Source: Sulfurisphaera javensis (lineage in GTDB: Archaea; Thermoproteota; Thermoprotei_A; Sulfolobales; Sulfolobaceae). From it: 64,000 bases of DNA. Of the stretch, positions 8,829-18,209 are shown piece after piece. The translations under genes were made by a program, and so were the position numbers. Numbering within the stretch: the first letter of the stretch is position 1; every line of letters begins with the position of its first letter. The stretch spans positions 2,479,812 through 2,543,811 of the forward strand of contig NZ_AP031322.1 of NCBI RefSeq assembly GCF_041154675.1, given 5' to 3'. The notes below the pieces were generated by a model that was not told where the DNA came from, did not search any database, and was given only the letters and a program-made list of their open reading frames with translations.

Positions 8829-11516
8829 TCACAAATATCTCTTTATAATAATTATTGCCAGTATTGGTAAGAGTATTATACTAGCTAAGATAAATAATGG
8901 CTGTTGTTGAGAGTCTGATGAGATTCCTACTGTTACGTTATACGACTGTACAAGAAATCCGTATTGAGATAATGGAATTAATGTTAATCCTACTTCCCAT
9001 TCTTTGACTGGTGAATAAAGCGAGATCTCGATTACTGAATTCATTGATATCGGTTTACTTGTAGATAGCTTAACTTTGATTTTGTTCATTCCAGGATATA
9101 AAGTTACAGGTGTTGCAATATGAGTATTACCATAATTAATTACTAAAACTAGGTAGAATGTGTTGTTGTTTTCATTGTTTATTTCAAGCTTAAGATTACC
9201 TCCATCTAATTTTGCTTCTTCTAATTTAATTAGGGAAAATTGATGTTTAATTATTGATACTATTGTTGAAGTATAGAGGAGAGCCTGTTCTTTAAACCAT
9301 ATTGGACCATTAGCAGGTGGTCCAGTTTGCCATGTCCAATCGCTACCTTCAGCAACATATAAGTAATTCCATAAAGTGTCTAGTAAATTAGTTGAGTTAG
9401 GAGTTTTGTCAAATGGTAAGTATACTACTGGAGAGATGTTTGCTCCTAATGCAATTGTATAAGCAATTAAGTATTCTCTAGCAACAGACAAGTTTTGCCA
9501 TATCTCAATTTTTCCGGGATAACCATTATTCCAGTAATCTAGATTTAAATCCCACGAACTTACTGGTAAGTTAGTAATTACTGCAGTTGGTTTATGTGTT
9601 AATAGTGCTTGGCTTGCTGTTTGTGTTATAAGCCATTGGCCTTGATATTCTGATAGGGTTTTATATATTGCATAAAGGTCTTCGGGACCAGTAGTTGGGT
9701 TGAAAATAAGTGGATTTTCTCCATCTAAAGCTACTGTAACTATTCCTCCAGGATTATACATGTAAATTTCAGCCAATTGTTGTATTAATTCTCTTGCAGT
9801 TAACTGGGGGGATTGACTAAATAATAAGAAACCAAATTCATTTGATAATGTAGTGTTTCTAAATAATACGAGAATTGTTTGCCCTAAGTTATTTTCAACA
9901 ATGAAAGGTTCGTCTGGATTTATTGTGCCCTTTACTAATGTTGCATAAGGTAAGAATGCTTGTTCATCAAGAATTGTGAATGATATATTGGATTCGTTAT
10001 AAATTCCAACAAGTCCCATACAAAATGCCATTTCTGGAGTCCAAGTTCCATTAGCTTTAACTCCAAATACTTGGTAAGTCATGTTTTCTCCCATAAGTAC
10101 TTGGGAAACAACATCACTCCAATATCCGTCACTTAATAAAAGAGGCTGTAATGGATGGTAAAATGGTACTGTTAATACTTCTACTTTTCCTTCTTCAACT
10201 AATTTCTTATATAGATTTAAAGTAAAGTTTACAGCCTCAACATCATGAGTAACGTTTAATCCAAAGTTTGATGTAAATGTGTAATTCTTTTCATGTAAAA
10301 TAGTTTCCCATTGATAGAGTAAGACTGGTGTAAAGTCTATTGTTACACTCACATTAAACTCATTTATAAAGAGTGCTTGTAACTCGTAAGCTCCTACAAG
10401 GCTTCCATTCCAGACAAAATCTTGGCCAGTATGTAAAAATACCCATGGCTGTTCCCAAGTTCCGTTAGGTGCAATATAAAGTGGCTGATGCATATTCCAC
10501 ACAATTACTAAACTTAATGGTTTCTTACCAGTTACGTTTAAGATGTAAAGTGCTGGTAATGTAACTTCTCTTTGTAATGAACTATTTACATAAATAAAAA
10601 GAACTGGATAGTAAATTCCTTGAGGAATATTCTGTGTGTTTAACGTTAAGTTTACCTCATTATAACCAGGGGATAAGGTTTCTTGATAATTGTAGTTTAC
10701 TCCTTGAATGGAAAGTGAGAAAGTTGAACTTACAGTTTGCCCATAAAGGTTATTTATAAGGATTGAAATGATTGCATTCTGCCCTTCTACATAAACATAC
10801 TTGTTATAAGTTGCGTTAAGAAATATTATTGGCGAATATACATCTTGTATTGCAAAGTTTGTTCCAGATACGTTATGAATCCATTGATTTAAGGTTAAAT
10901 CGTGATAAACCCATTGTACCCATTGTCCCGGTTTAAATGGTCCAATCATAATAGTATAGTTTCCCCAGAGAGGGTTATAGCTCATTAATTCATCTGTTAT
11001 GTTACTCCATGGTAAACCGGTTTGTGGTCCAGTTGTTAAACCGTAATGAATGTCTATTTCGTCTGGAGCTCTACCAATCATTGTTATTAGTATACTTCCG
11101 TTTTGAAGTACTGTAGCATAAGTATACCCAACATTAGGTGGATTAACTTCTAAATTCCAATTCCAAAATGGATGATTTTGGTAATTTATCCATTGTCCAG
11201 TTGTATTATCATAAAATACCCAAGCGATCCACGTTCCATTCTTAAAAGGTCCTATAGTTGCTGAAAAATTTTCTCCGTTCCAGACCATTTCTTTATTAAA
11301 AATTTCAATCCATGCTTGTTGTGGTCCATTTTCTATACCATAATGCAATGTAATTGTATTATTTTCTGGTAATCCAGCTAAAAATATTGTTACTAAACCA
11401 TTACTTGTTACTGTGAAATTAACGTTTATTTGAGATTGAGCTTTTAACAAAGGAAATGATAGCAATATTTGTAGAAGTAATAATATCATGACGAAATAGG
11501 AAATTTTTCTTATCAT
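8829..11516 (-). CDS. amyA: Secreted GH57 alpha-amylase / amylopullulanase-like enzyme
   Basis: 895 residues. Signal peptide (1 to about 26), two tandem N-terminal modules (about 30-120 and 125-225, each with HYG...GPQ and an IGPFK.G.W..WV pattern) likely to bind starch, an Ig-like stretch, and a GH57 domain from about 330: VIVWNMHQPLY, VEVLTVPFYHP, GTWTPEMAF, and VTVALDGENP carrying the general-acid Asp. A C-terminal beta region and a membrane helix (ILASIILLPILAIIIIKRYL) anchor it to the outside of the cell. It would cut starch and glycogen to maltodextrins. It is divergent from the malE-type gene at 11841, the same arrangement as the amylase and maltose transport locus of Saccharolobus solfataricus, which strongly supports the role. 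Confidence 0.93.
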   Translation of the reverse strand: MIRKISYFVMILLLLQILLSFPLLKAQSQINVNFTVTSNGLVTIFLAGLPENNTITLHYGIENGPQQAWIEIFNKEMVWNGENFSATIGPFKNGTWIAWVFYDNTTGQWINYQNHPFWNWNLEVNPPNVGYTYATVLQNGSILITMIGRAPDEIDIHYGLTTGPQTGLPWSNITDELMSYNPLWGNYTIMIGPFKPGQWVQWVYHDLTLNQWIHNVSGTNFAIQDVYSPIIFLNATYNKYVYVEGQNAIISILINNLYGQTVSSTFSLSIQGVNYNYQETLSPGYNEVNLTLNTQNIPQGIYYPVLFIYVNSSLQREVTLPALYILNVTGKKPLSLVIVWNMHQPLYIAPNGTWEQPWVFLHTGQDFVWNGSLVGAYELQALFINEFNVSVTIDFTPVLLYQWETILHEKNYTFTSNFGLNVTHDVEAVNFTLNLYKKLVEEGKVEVLTVPFYHPLQPLLLSDGYWSDVVSQVLMGENMTYQVFGVKANGTWTPEMAFCMGLVGIYNESNISFTILDEQAFLPYATLVKGTINPDEPFIVENNLGQTILVLFRNTTLSNEFGFLLFSQSPQLTARELIQQLAEIYMYNPGGIVTVALDGENPLIFNPTTGPEDLYAIYKTLSEYQGQWLITQTASQALLTHKPTAVITNLPVSSWDLNLDYWNNGYPGKIEIWQNLSVAREYLIAYTIALGANISPVVYLPFDKTPNSTNLLDTLWNYLYVAEGSDWTWQTGPPANGPIWFKEQALLYTSTIVSIIKHQFSLIKLEEAKLDGGNLKLEINNENNNTFYLVLVINYGNTHIATPVTLYPGMNKIKVKLSTSKPISMNSVIEISLYSPVKEWEVGLTLIPLSQYGFLVQSYNVTVGISSDSQQQPLFILASIILLPILAIIIIKRYL

Positions 11517-11840
11517 AACAGTTTCTATTTCTTATGGTATTAAAGTATTTTTCACTTTCACATCATATTTAAACAAGTCCCTTCTATGAGATTTAAAAAT
11601 TTGCAATATTTTTAGCTGAATATAAAAACTTACTTTAAATTTTTGGAAAAGTAATGTTAAGTATTAGTTTAGATACTTTTTTTAAGAGAGAAATGTAAGG
11701 TTAATATATGATTTTACATTACGAAATGTTTCATTTTTGTATGCTTAAAAGTTTTTAAGAAGTAGATTACTCTCTTATTTTGTATACTTTAAATTTTTAT
11801 ATTTGAGGATTGACAAATAATGTAGAAAGGTGTTTTTAAA
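11517..11840. promoter_or_regulatory. Divergent promoter region of amylase and maltodextrin transport genes
   Basis: The 324-bp spacer separates the minus-strand amylase from the plus-strand transport operon, so both promoters must be here. For the transport operon there is an AT-rich TATA candidate (ACTTTAAATTTTTATATTTG, about 11786-11805) and an AGGTG ribosome site at about 11827-11831, just before ATG 11841, so that message has a leader. For the amylase a TTTAATAC-like box lies about 25 bp before ATG 11516. No clear regulator palindrome was found. Confidence 0.55.
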
Positions 11841-13400
11841 ATGAACTCAAAAAATAAAAAAGAGAAAAGAGCTCTTTCTAAAATTGCTATTGGCATAATT
11901 GCTATCGTTATAATAATAGTTGCAATAGCCGCTGTATACTTTTTAACAAGCCATCCTTCAAAAACTACAGTAACAACAACTGTTCCTTCTACTATTACAA
12001 CAACTACTACTTCAGTTCCACTAAACACTTCTAATCCACAAGATTTAATGGAATTAGTTGGATTAACCTCACCACCTTCAACACCAGTAACAATTACTGT
12101 ATGGGATAGTTACAGTACTTCAGAAAATCAAGCTTTCAATCAAACTTTAGCTCAATTCGAAAAAGAATTCCCATGGATACATGTTGAGGTAACATATGGT
12201 GTTGGTGTAGGAACCTCACAGTTCGAAACTGCTGCTAAAGCTGATCAAGCTCCTATTGTTTATAGAGATACAAGTGATTCTGGTGGAGCATTATTTGCTT
12301 CTGGATTAGTTTTAAACTTATCTCAATATTTACCGCCAAGCATTACATCATTATATCTACCAACAGCAATCCATGATTGGGAGTTAAATGGTTCATTATA
12401 TGGTTTACCAGATGATATAAACTATATAGTTATGTTTTACAACAAGAAGTTTGTTCCATATCCACCAAATACAACTCAACAATTAATACAAATTGCTGAA
12501 CAAGTAAACTCTACTTATCACATTTGGGGAATAGCTTACGGTGCAAGTGATGAGTATGGTTATAGATTTGCAGCCTGGTTTGCTGGATATGATGGACAAA
12601 TATTTACAACTATGAATGGTCAAGTTTATCCAGATCTAAATACTACTGCAATGGTTGAAGCTTTGCAATTCTGGTATAATTTAACTTATGTATATAAGGT
12701 GAATTATTTAGCCCCATCTACTGGTGCGGGAGGAGTTGAAGGGCAATTATTCATTGCAAATAAGACGGCGATAATATTTGATGGACCTTGGGATTTAGAT
12801 GCGTATTTACAAGCTTTAGGACCTAACTTAGGAGCTGCACCATTACCAGTTGTTAGTCAAACTGGTTTAAGAGCAGAACCGTTCATTGGATCTACTGGTT
12901 GGTTAATTGCTTCTCCACAAGCTAGTGGTGCTTCACCTTTGCAAATTAAAGCTGCATTAATCTTCATTCTCTATGTTACCAATTATCAATCTGACTTGAG
13001 GTTATGGAATATTGCCCATGATATACCAGCAAATGCTCAAGCATACAATACAGCAATTGCTGAATTAAATGCTGGTGAATTAAAGCCTTCGTACTTAAAC
13101 TCTATCATGAAAGGTATTTTAGAGCAAGCTAAATATGGTCAAAAGTTCCCCAATATTCCTCAAATGGCATATTATTGGAACTCATTCCATGAGTATGCTA
13201 GCGAGTTCTTTGCAGGCAAAATCTCTGCTCAACAAGCAGCACAAGGAATGGAGCAAGCATTTGTACAAGCTTTAGTTCAAAACGGGTTACTTAGTAGCAT
13301 AAACTTACCTCCACCACCATTACCAACATTATCAACTTATGTTTTAATTTTAAGTGCTATTCTATCTCCACTTGTTATAGATAGGAGGTGGAAAATTTGA
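11841..13400 (+). CDS. malE: Maltodextrin ABC transporter, substrate-binding protein
   Basis: 519 residues. A basic start and one N-terminal membrane helix (about 15-36) are followed by a Thr/Ser-rich linker (TTVTTTVPSTITTTT), typical of membrane-anchored sugar binders in Sulfolobales. The rest is a family 1 solute-binding fold: VTITVWDSYS, QFEKEFPWI, FNGPWDLDAY-like IFDGPWDLDAY, and a C-terminal helical lobe. A short hydrophobic tail (LSTYVLILSAILSPLVI) ends the protein. It captures maltodextrins outside the cell. The stop TGA overlaps the TTG start of the next gene by four bases, so it heads a tightly coupled operon of malF, malG, malK and a glucoamylase-like gene. The substrate is inferred from neighbours and from the divergent amylase. 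Confidence 0.9.
   Translation: MNSKNKKEKRALSKIAIGIIAIVIIIVAIAAVYFLTSHPSKTTVTTTVPSTITTTTTSVPLNTSNPQDLMELVGLTSPPSTPVTITVWDSYSTSENQAFNQTLAQFEKEFPWIHVEVTYGVGVGTSQFETAAKADQAPIVYRDTSDSGGALFASGLVLNLSQYLPPSITSLYLPTAIHDWELNGSLYGLPDDINYIVMFYNKKFVPYPPNTTQQLIQIAEQVNSTYHIWGIAYGASDEYGYRFAAWFAGYDGQIFTTMNGQVYPDLNTTAMVEALQFWYNLTYVYKVNYLAPSTGAGGVEGQLFIANKTAIIFDGPWDLDAYLQALGPNLGAAPLPVVSQTGLRAEPFIGSTGWLIASPQASGASPLQIKAALIFILYVTNYQSDLRLWNIAHDIPANAQAYNTAIAELNAGELKPSYLNSIMKGILEQAKYGQKFPNIPQMAYYWNSFHEYASEFFAGKISAQQAAQGMEQAFVQALVQNGLLSSINLPPPPLPTLSTYVLILSAILSPLVIDRRWKI
13384..13399 (+). promoter_or_regulatory. Ribosome binding site that sets the malF start
   Basis: GGAGGTG at 13384-13390 is complementary to the 16S rRNA 3' end and lies six bases before TTG 13397. 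The longest frame would instead start at GTG 13388, inside this ribosome site. TTG 13397 also gives the four-base TTGA overlap with the malE stop, typical of translational coupling. Confidence 0.8.
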
Positions 13401-14278
13401 GAAAAGACAAGCTTTTTTCTTTCTTTTATATTTTACCAATTCTTGTTGTAACAGTTATTCTATTCGTGTTTCCTCTAGTTTATTCAGTTTACATTTCATT
13501 TACAAACTTAAGTTTATTTCACTTCTTCAAGTACAGTTTTATAGGCATTGAAAATTACATTCTCATCTTCAAATACGGATATTTTAACACTTTGCTAATT
13601 AACACACTAATCTGGACTTTGGGGAGCTTAATTACTATGATGGCTTTAGGATTCTTCTTAGCTTTAATACTTAATCAAAGAGACTTAAAGGGAAAGTCAA
13701 TATTTTACGCAATATTAATTTTGCCATGGGCTTTTCCTGGATTTATCTCATTACTTATATGGCAAGGATTATGGGTTGACCCTTATGGAATGATGAATAG
13801 ATTAATACTTCCCCTTTTACATTTGCCTCCAGTTAACTCTCTTACTTCAACAAAGGATGCTTGGATTGAATTAATAGTTACTAACGATTGGTTATCATTT
13901 CCTTATTTTATGACAGTATTTTATTCAGCTTTACAAAGCATTCCAAGAGAATTATATGAGATTGCTGAGCTTGATGGAGCTAGTACTTTTCAAAAATTCT
14001 TCAGAATAACTTTACCATCGCTTAAAAGAACTATTGCCTTTGTGTTTATAACTAGCTTTGTATTTACATGGAACAATTTCTATCCAATTTTCGTTTTAAC
14101 TGGTGGAGGGCCGGGAATTTCTACTGAAACTTTCATAGTTTATGCTTATGAAGAGGCATTTGATTACAATAATTTTGCCTTAGCAGCAGCTTGGTCAAAC
14201 ATTTCAACACTTATAATCATCATTTTAGCTATAATTGTAATTAAGTATACTCATATTTTAGATAATATAGCTGGGTGA
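13397..14278 (+). CDS. malF: Maltodextrin ABC transporter permease (MalF-like)
   Basis: About 293 residues, six membrane segments. The cytoplasmic loop before the last helices carries the EAA motif of binding-protein-dependent permeases (EIAELDGASTFQKFFRITLP), which docks on the ATPase. Start TTG 13397 is chosen over GTG 13388 because of the ribosome site GGAGGTG just upstream and the overlap with the preceding stop. Second gene of the malEFGK-type operon; the next start follows after four bases. It forms half of the membrane pore with the MalG-like protein. Confidence 0.92.
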   Translation: MRKDKLFSFFYILPILVVTVILFVFPLVYSVYISFTNLSLFHFFKYSFIGIENYILIFKYGYFNTLLINTLIWTLGSLITMMALGFFLALILNQRDLKGKSIFYAILILPWAFPGFISLLIWQGLWVDPYGMMNRLILPLLHLPPVNSLTSTKDAWIELIVTNDWLSFPYFMTVFYSALQSIPRELYEIAELDGASTFQKFFRITLPSLKRTIAFVFITSFVFTWNNFYPIFVLTGGGPGISTETFIVYAYEEAFDYNNFALAAAWSNISTLIIIILAIIVIKYTHILDNIAG

Positions 14279-14282
14279 GAGA

Positions 14283-15155
14283 ATGAACAAATACACTTTA
14301 TTTAAAATTATTAGGCTCCTTATTTCTTACTTTATATTAATTATAATGGCAATTTTTTCAATTTTCCCTCTATATTATGTTTTCATGACTTCATTTAGCA
14401 ATGCACCTAATTTAATTTCACTTTCAATTTCTGATCTATTTCCAAAGCATTTGCACTTGACAGCTTATAAAGAGTTACTTTCAGCAAATCTTTATGGTGG
14501 TAATTTCCCATTGTGGGTTAGGAATAGCTTAATTTTAGCTTCCTCAACAGCAATAATCTCGGTCTTCTTAGCCTTAATTACTGGTTATGCATTATCAAGA
14601 CTTGATATTCCAGCAAAGAAGATCTTAGCAATCTTCATTTACATCGTGACATTCTTCCCTTACACAGCAACAGCAGTACCTTTATACTTACTTTTTGCAA
14701 AACTTCATTTACTTAATTATATAGGTTTAATTTTAGCTTACACACCGGGTACATCAATTTTCGCAGCATTTATAGCAAAACTTAGTATTGACTCAATTCC
14801 ATCATCTTATGAGGAAATTGCTATGATTGATGGCTTATCACGTTTTGGTGCATTCTTAAGAATTGTAATGAGATTAGCTTTACCAGTTGTTGTATTAACA
14901 GCAATATTAGGGTTTTCTGGAGCTTATCTTGATTTTGCCTTAGCTTATGCTTTCTTATTACCAAATGTAAAGGAATGGACTGCAACTATTGGCTTATATT
15001 ACTTAGCTGGTTTATTAAATCCAGCAAGTGCTCCAGCATATAACATTTTTGCAGCTGGGGCAGTTTTAATGGGAATTCCTTTAACAGCTTTATTTATAGT
15101 TTCACAAAAAATGATGACTAGAGCTTATAGTAATTTAGCTGGGGTGAAACAATGA
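14283..15155 (+). CDS. malG: Maltodextrin ABC transporter permease (MalG-like)
   Basis: 290 residues, six membrane helices. The EAA loop reads EEIAMIDGLSRFGAFLRIVM, and the N terminus has the FPLYYVFMTSFS pattern of MalG-type sugar permeases. A GGTGAG ribosome site precedes ATG 14283. Its last codons overlap the next start in ATGA (15152-15155), so the two are translationally coupled. Pairs with the MalF-like subunit and the ATPase encoded next. Confidence 0.92.
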   Translation: MNKYTLFKIIRLLISYFILIIMAIFSIFPLYYVFMTSFSNAPNLISLSISDLFPKHLHLTAYKELLSANLYGGNFPLWVRNSLILASSTAIISVFLALITGYALSRLDIPAKKILAIFIYIVTFFPYTATAVPLYLLFAKLHLLNYIGLILAYTPGTSIFAAFIAKLSIDSIPSSYEEIAMIDGLSRFGAFLRIVMRLALPVVVLTAILGFSGAYLDFALAYAFLLPNVKEWTATIGLYYLAGLLNPASAPAYNIFAAGAVLMGIPLTALFIVSQKMMTRAYSNLAGVKQ

Positions 15156-16255
15156 GTTATGTTAAGCTCGAGGATGTTTGGAAATGGTATAAGAATAAAA
15201 ACAAAGTGACAGAAGTATTAAAAGGAGTAAATCTAGATATAGAGAAAGGAGAGTTTGTAGTAATTCTTGGGCCGTCTGGAGAAGGAAAAACAACAATTTT
15301 GAAAATAATATCTGGATTATTAAAGCAAGATAAAGGGCATGTATATCTTAGAGGGAAAATTGTTGATGATGTTCCTCCTAAAGATAGAAACGTTGCCATG
15401 GTTCCTCAAAATTATGCATTATATCCATTTATGTCAGTCTTTGATAACATAGCTTTTCCGTTAAAAGTTTCACACACTCCTAAAGAGGAAATAAAGAAGA
15501 GAGTAGTTGAAGTTGCTAAAATGTTAAGAATTGACGATTTACTTGACAGAAAACCTTCACAATTAAGTGGTGGGCAAATGCAAAGAGTTGCTATTGCTAG
15601 GGCATTAGTTAAGGGGGCTGACATTATATTAATGGATGAGCCATTATCTAATTTAGATGCACAAGTAAGAGTTCTAGCTAGAGAAGAGTTAAAACAGTTA
15701 CAAAGGGAACTAAAGTCAACAATTATTTACGTTACTCACGATCAAGTGGAGGCATTAAGCTTAGCATCAAAATTAGCAATACTTCATGATGGTATAATCC
15801 AAGCTTATGGTGATCCAAAGGAAATTTATAATAATCCAAATAACGCTTGGGTTGGTAAGTTTTTAGGCAATCCACCAATGAATGTTATAAAGGGAAGTGT
15901 TAATGGTGATAGTATAATCATTTACGATTATAGGATTCCTTTACCAGAAAGGTTTAAAGGAATAGTTAAGGACGGGCAAGATGTTTTAATTGGAATTAGA
16001 CCAGAGGACTTATTCATATCTGATAAAGGAGTTTTAGAGGGAGAAGTTGCAATGGTTGAGGATTTAGGACCTTACACTATCCTTCATGTCAAGATAGGTG
16101 ATGAAACCGTAAGAGTGTTTGAGAAATCGTTTATAAGGAAAGAGAGAAATGAAAAGGTTAAGTTAGATGTTAATGTGAATAAGATAGTATTGTTTGATCC
16201 TAAGAGTGAGAGAAACTTACTTTTACTTACGGGTATAGGGAATGGTAAAAAGTAG
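15152..16255 (+). CDS. malK: Maltodextrin ABC transporter ATP-binding protein (MalK-like)
   Basis: 367 residues. Walker A GPSGEGKTT (Glu where most members have Ser or Cys), Q-loop VPQNYALYP, signature LSGGQMQRVAIARAL, Walker B ILMDEPLSNLDA and H-loop YVTHDQVEAL, then a C-terminal TOBE-like domain (IGIRPEDLFIS). This length and layout are typical of CUT1 family sugar ATPases. It energises the MalFG pore; the archaeal versions often serve one transporter because it is inside the operon. The 3' end overlaps the next start by 14 bases. Confidence 0.94.
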   Translation: MSYVKLEDVWKWYKNKNKVTEVLKGVNLDIEKGEFVVILGPSGEGKTTILKIISGLLKQDKGHVYLRGKIVDDVPPKDRNVAMVPQNYALYPFMSVFDNIAFPLKVSHTPKEEIKKRVVEVAKMLRIDDLLDRKPSQLSGGQMQRVAIARALVKGADIILMDEPLSNLDAQVRVLAREELKQLQRELKSTIIYVTHDQVEALSLASKLAILHDGIIQAYGDPKEIYNNPNNAWVGKFLGNPPMNVIKGSVNGDSIIIYDYRIPLPERFKGIVKDGQDVLIGIRPEDLFISDKGVLEGEVAMVEDLGPYTILHVKIGDETVRVFEKSFIRKERNEKVKLDVNVNKIVLFDPKSERNLLLLTGIGNGKK

Positions 16256-18026
16256 AAGTATAATAATCGTGGTTATCGCTATTCTTTTTCTTATTTTAGC
16301 AATTTCTTTCTTTCCTTCAACAAAGAAAAGTAGTATCGAGAAAACTACATTCACCTTTCCCAATTACTTTGTAGTTCATAATCTCGTAATATATGACTCA
16401 CCTTCCTATTTGTTATTAAACAATTGGGTAAATGAATCAATTTGGATATCAACTGGAATACCAGAACCAAACGCATTGTTAAATAACTTACCAAATTTGC
16501 CACCAACAATAACAAACCTTTATGTTGGTCCTTATGGTTTATTAAACTTTACCTTAAGTGTTAACGCTAATACTTCTTTAGCTTATCTAAATTTAAATAA
16601 CTGTATTATTCTGGAAACTAATAAAGGAAACATTACTATACTTGAACCTCCTTACACACCATATTTTCTAATCCTTTTCAGCTTAAACTCAACTACTGCA
16701 GTTACAATTAAACCAACTAGCATGAGAATTTCTTCTTCTCTTTTCGTCATTAATGAAACTTTGCCAATTTATATACTTACAAATGGTACATTTCCTTTAG
16801 GAAAAGGTAAGTGGTTTATTGAGGTTAGCGTGTTAGAAAAACCAAACAGTAGCATATTAGCTTTAATAAAACTTAACAAGATGGAAGTTACTAAGTGGTT
16901 AGATAAATCTAAATCAACGAATCTGCCGAGTAACCTTAAGAAGGAGTACTATTTATCCCTTTTGATTGTCAAAGATGATCAAAATCCTTATTTAGGAACA
17001 TTTTCAGCCTCTCCATCTCCAATCTATTTATATTCATGGGTTAGGGATTCAGCATTTTCAGCCTTAGCTTTACAATATTCTGGCCATTATCATTCAGCAT
17101 TAAAGTATTGGCTATGGCTAAGTAAGGCTGAAGAACTTTATCCAGGAGTTTTTTACACTAGGTATAATTTTTACAACGGTAATCCAGATACAACTTTTGG
17201 AATACCAGAACTTGATGGTATTGGATTATTTGAAATTGGTATTTACTCTTATTATAACTTAACTGGTAATGTATCTTTCTTGAGAAGTGTATTTCCAACA
17301 TTAGAGAAAATTGTTGAATATCAAATAAAAGAGATAAACTCTTCTCCTTATCATCTTTTACCACAAGATTTAAGCGTTTGGGAAGATAGAGATGCTTATC
17401 ACTTTTGGACTGAGGCATTTAACGATCTCGGTTTATATTATGCTGTGAAAATTTACAAAGCTCTTGGTTTTGAGAATTACACTGTAATTGAAAAGTACGA
17501 GGAAATGCTAAATCAAAGTATAATTAGTAACTTCTGGCAAGGAAGTTATTTTGCCTCAGCCTTAGGTACTTCAGTAATTTTTGAAAATGGGAAGAGTGAA
17601 ACTGTCTTATCACCAGAACCCCCTTCAATAGATTCAGCAACATTATTACCCCTAGATTTAGGTTATTTACCGGTAACTTCAAACTATTCTTTAACAAATT
17701 TTGAAACCGTTAAATCAAAGCTTACTATAAATGGTGGTTTAGCAAGGTTTTATGGAGATGATTATCATTATGACGAATATTTGTATGACAGTACTGGACC
17801 AAACCCACCATGGATTATTACAACACTTTTTGAGGCATTATATTTTGAGAAACTAGGGAATTATAGTCAAGCATTAAACTTAATGAACTGGGCTTATCAA
17901 CATTCTCAACACGGATTATTACCAGAGGCAGTTAACCCAGTGTCTCCATCATATCCATTACCAACAACTTCGCCCTTGACTTGGTCATCTGCAATGTTTA
18001 TTATAGTAGCTTTAAATTATAACTAA
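16242..18026 (+). CDS. Secreted glucoamylase-like glycoside hydrolase (GH15 type)
   Basis: 594 residues. N-terminal membrane helix or uncleaved signal (SIIIVVIAILFLILAISFF), a beta-rich N-terminal domain to about 245, then an (alpha/alpha)6 barrel with GH15 blocks: YLYSWVRDSAFSALAL, VWEDRDAYHFWTEAFNDLG (likely holding a catalytic Glu), PPWIITTLFEA, and near the end LLPEAVNP and SPLTWSSAMF. The second catalytic Glu is probably in LLPEAV. It would release glucose from maltodextrin ends at the cell surface. It is the last gene of the malEFGK-type operon and starts inside the 3' end of malK, so it is co-expressed. Family is well supported; exact linkage preference is not visible. Confidence 0.88.
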   Translation: MVKSRSIIIVVIAILFLILAISFFPSTKKSSIEKTTFTFPNYFVVHNLVIYDSPSYLLLNNWVNESIWISTGIPEPNALLNNLPNLPPTITNLYVGPYGLLNFTLSVNANTSLAYLNLNNCIILETNKGNITILEPPYTPYFLILFSLNSTTAVTIKPTSMRISSSLFVINETLPIYILTNGTFPLGKGKWFIEVSVLEKPNSSILALIKLNKMEVTKWLDKSKSTNLPSNLKKEYYLSLLIVKDDQNPYLGTFSASPSPIYLYSWVRDSAFSALALQYSGHYHSALKYWLWLSKAEELYPGVFYTRYNFYNGNPDTTFGIPELDGIGLFEIGIYSYYNLTGNVSFLRSVFPTLEKIVEYQIKEINSSPYHLLPQDLSVWEDRDAYHFWTEAFNDLGLYYAVKIYKALGFENYTVIEKYEEMLNQSIISNFWQGSYFASALGTSVIFENGKSETVLSPEPPSIDSATLLPLDLGYLPVTSNYSLTNFETVKSKLTINGGLARFYGDDYHYDEYLYDSTGPNPPWIITTLFEALYFEKLGNYSQALNLMNWAYQHSQHGLLPEAVNPVSPSYPLPTTSPLTWSSAMFIIVALNYN

Positions 18027-18209
18027 CTATTGTTCTTTATGAGATAATTGTAATTTTATGTTGTTCAATATTAGATAAGTTCAGTTAAAGTGCATCGGAT
18101 TTCAAATAATTGAGCCATAGTGTTTAGCTTATTATTATGATAAGGCAATATTATATTAAGACGTAAATTTAAATTAGGCGTAAGTGAAGTTTATTATGCG
18201 AGATAAAAT

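Noticed and set aside
8829-8890. C-terminal hydrophobic stretch of the amylase as a separate small membrane protein
   Set aside because: It is in frame with the amylase and is the usual surface anchor.
11789-12028. Minus-strand frame opposite the malE start
   Set aside because: It is the mirror of the Thr-rich linker and signal helix; Val/Thr-rich frames opposite such linkers are expected. The same holds for 24492-24779.
13388-13396. GTG 13388 as the malF start
   Set aside because: It lies inside the ribosome site GGAGGTG; TTG 13397 is six bases after it and overlaps the preceding stop in TTGA.
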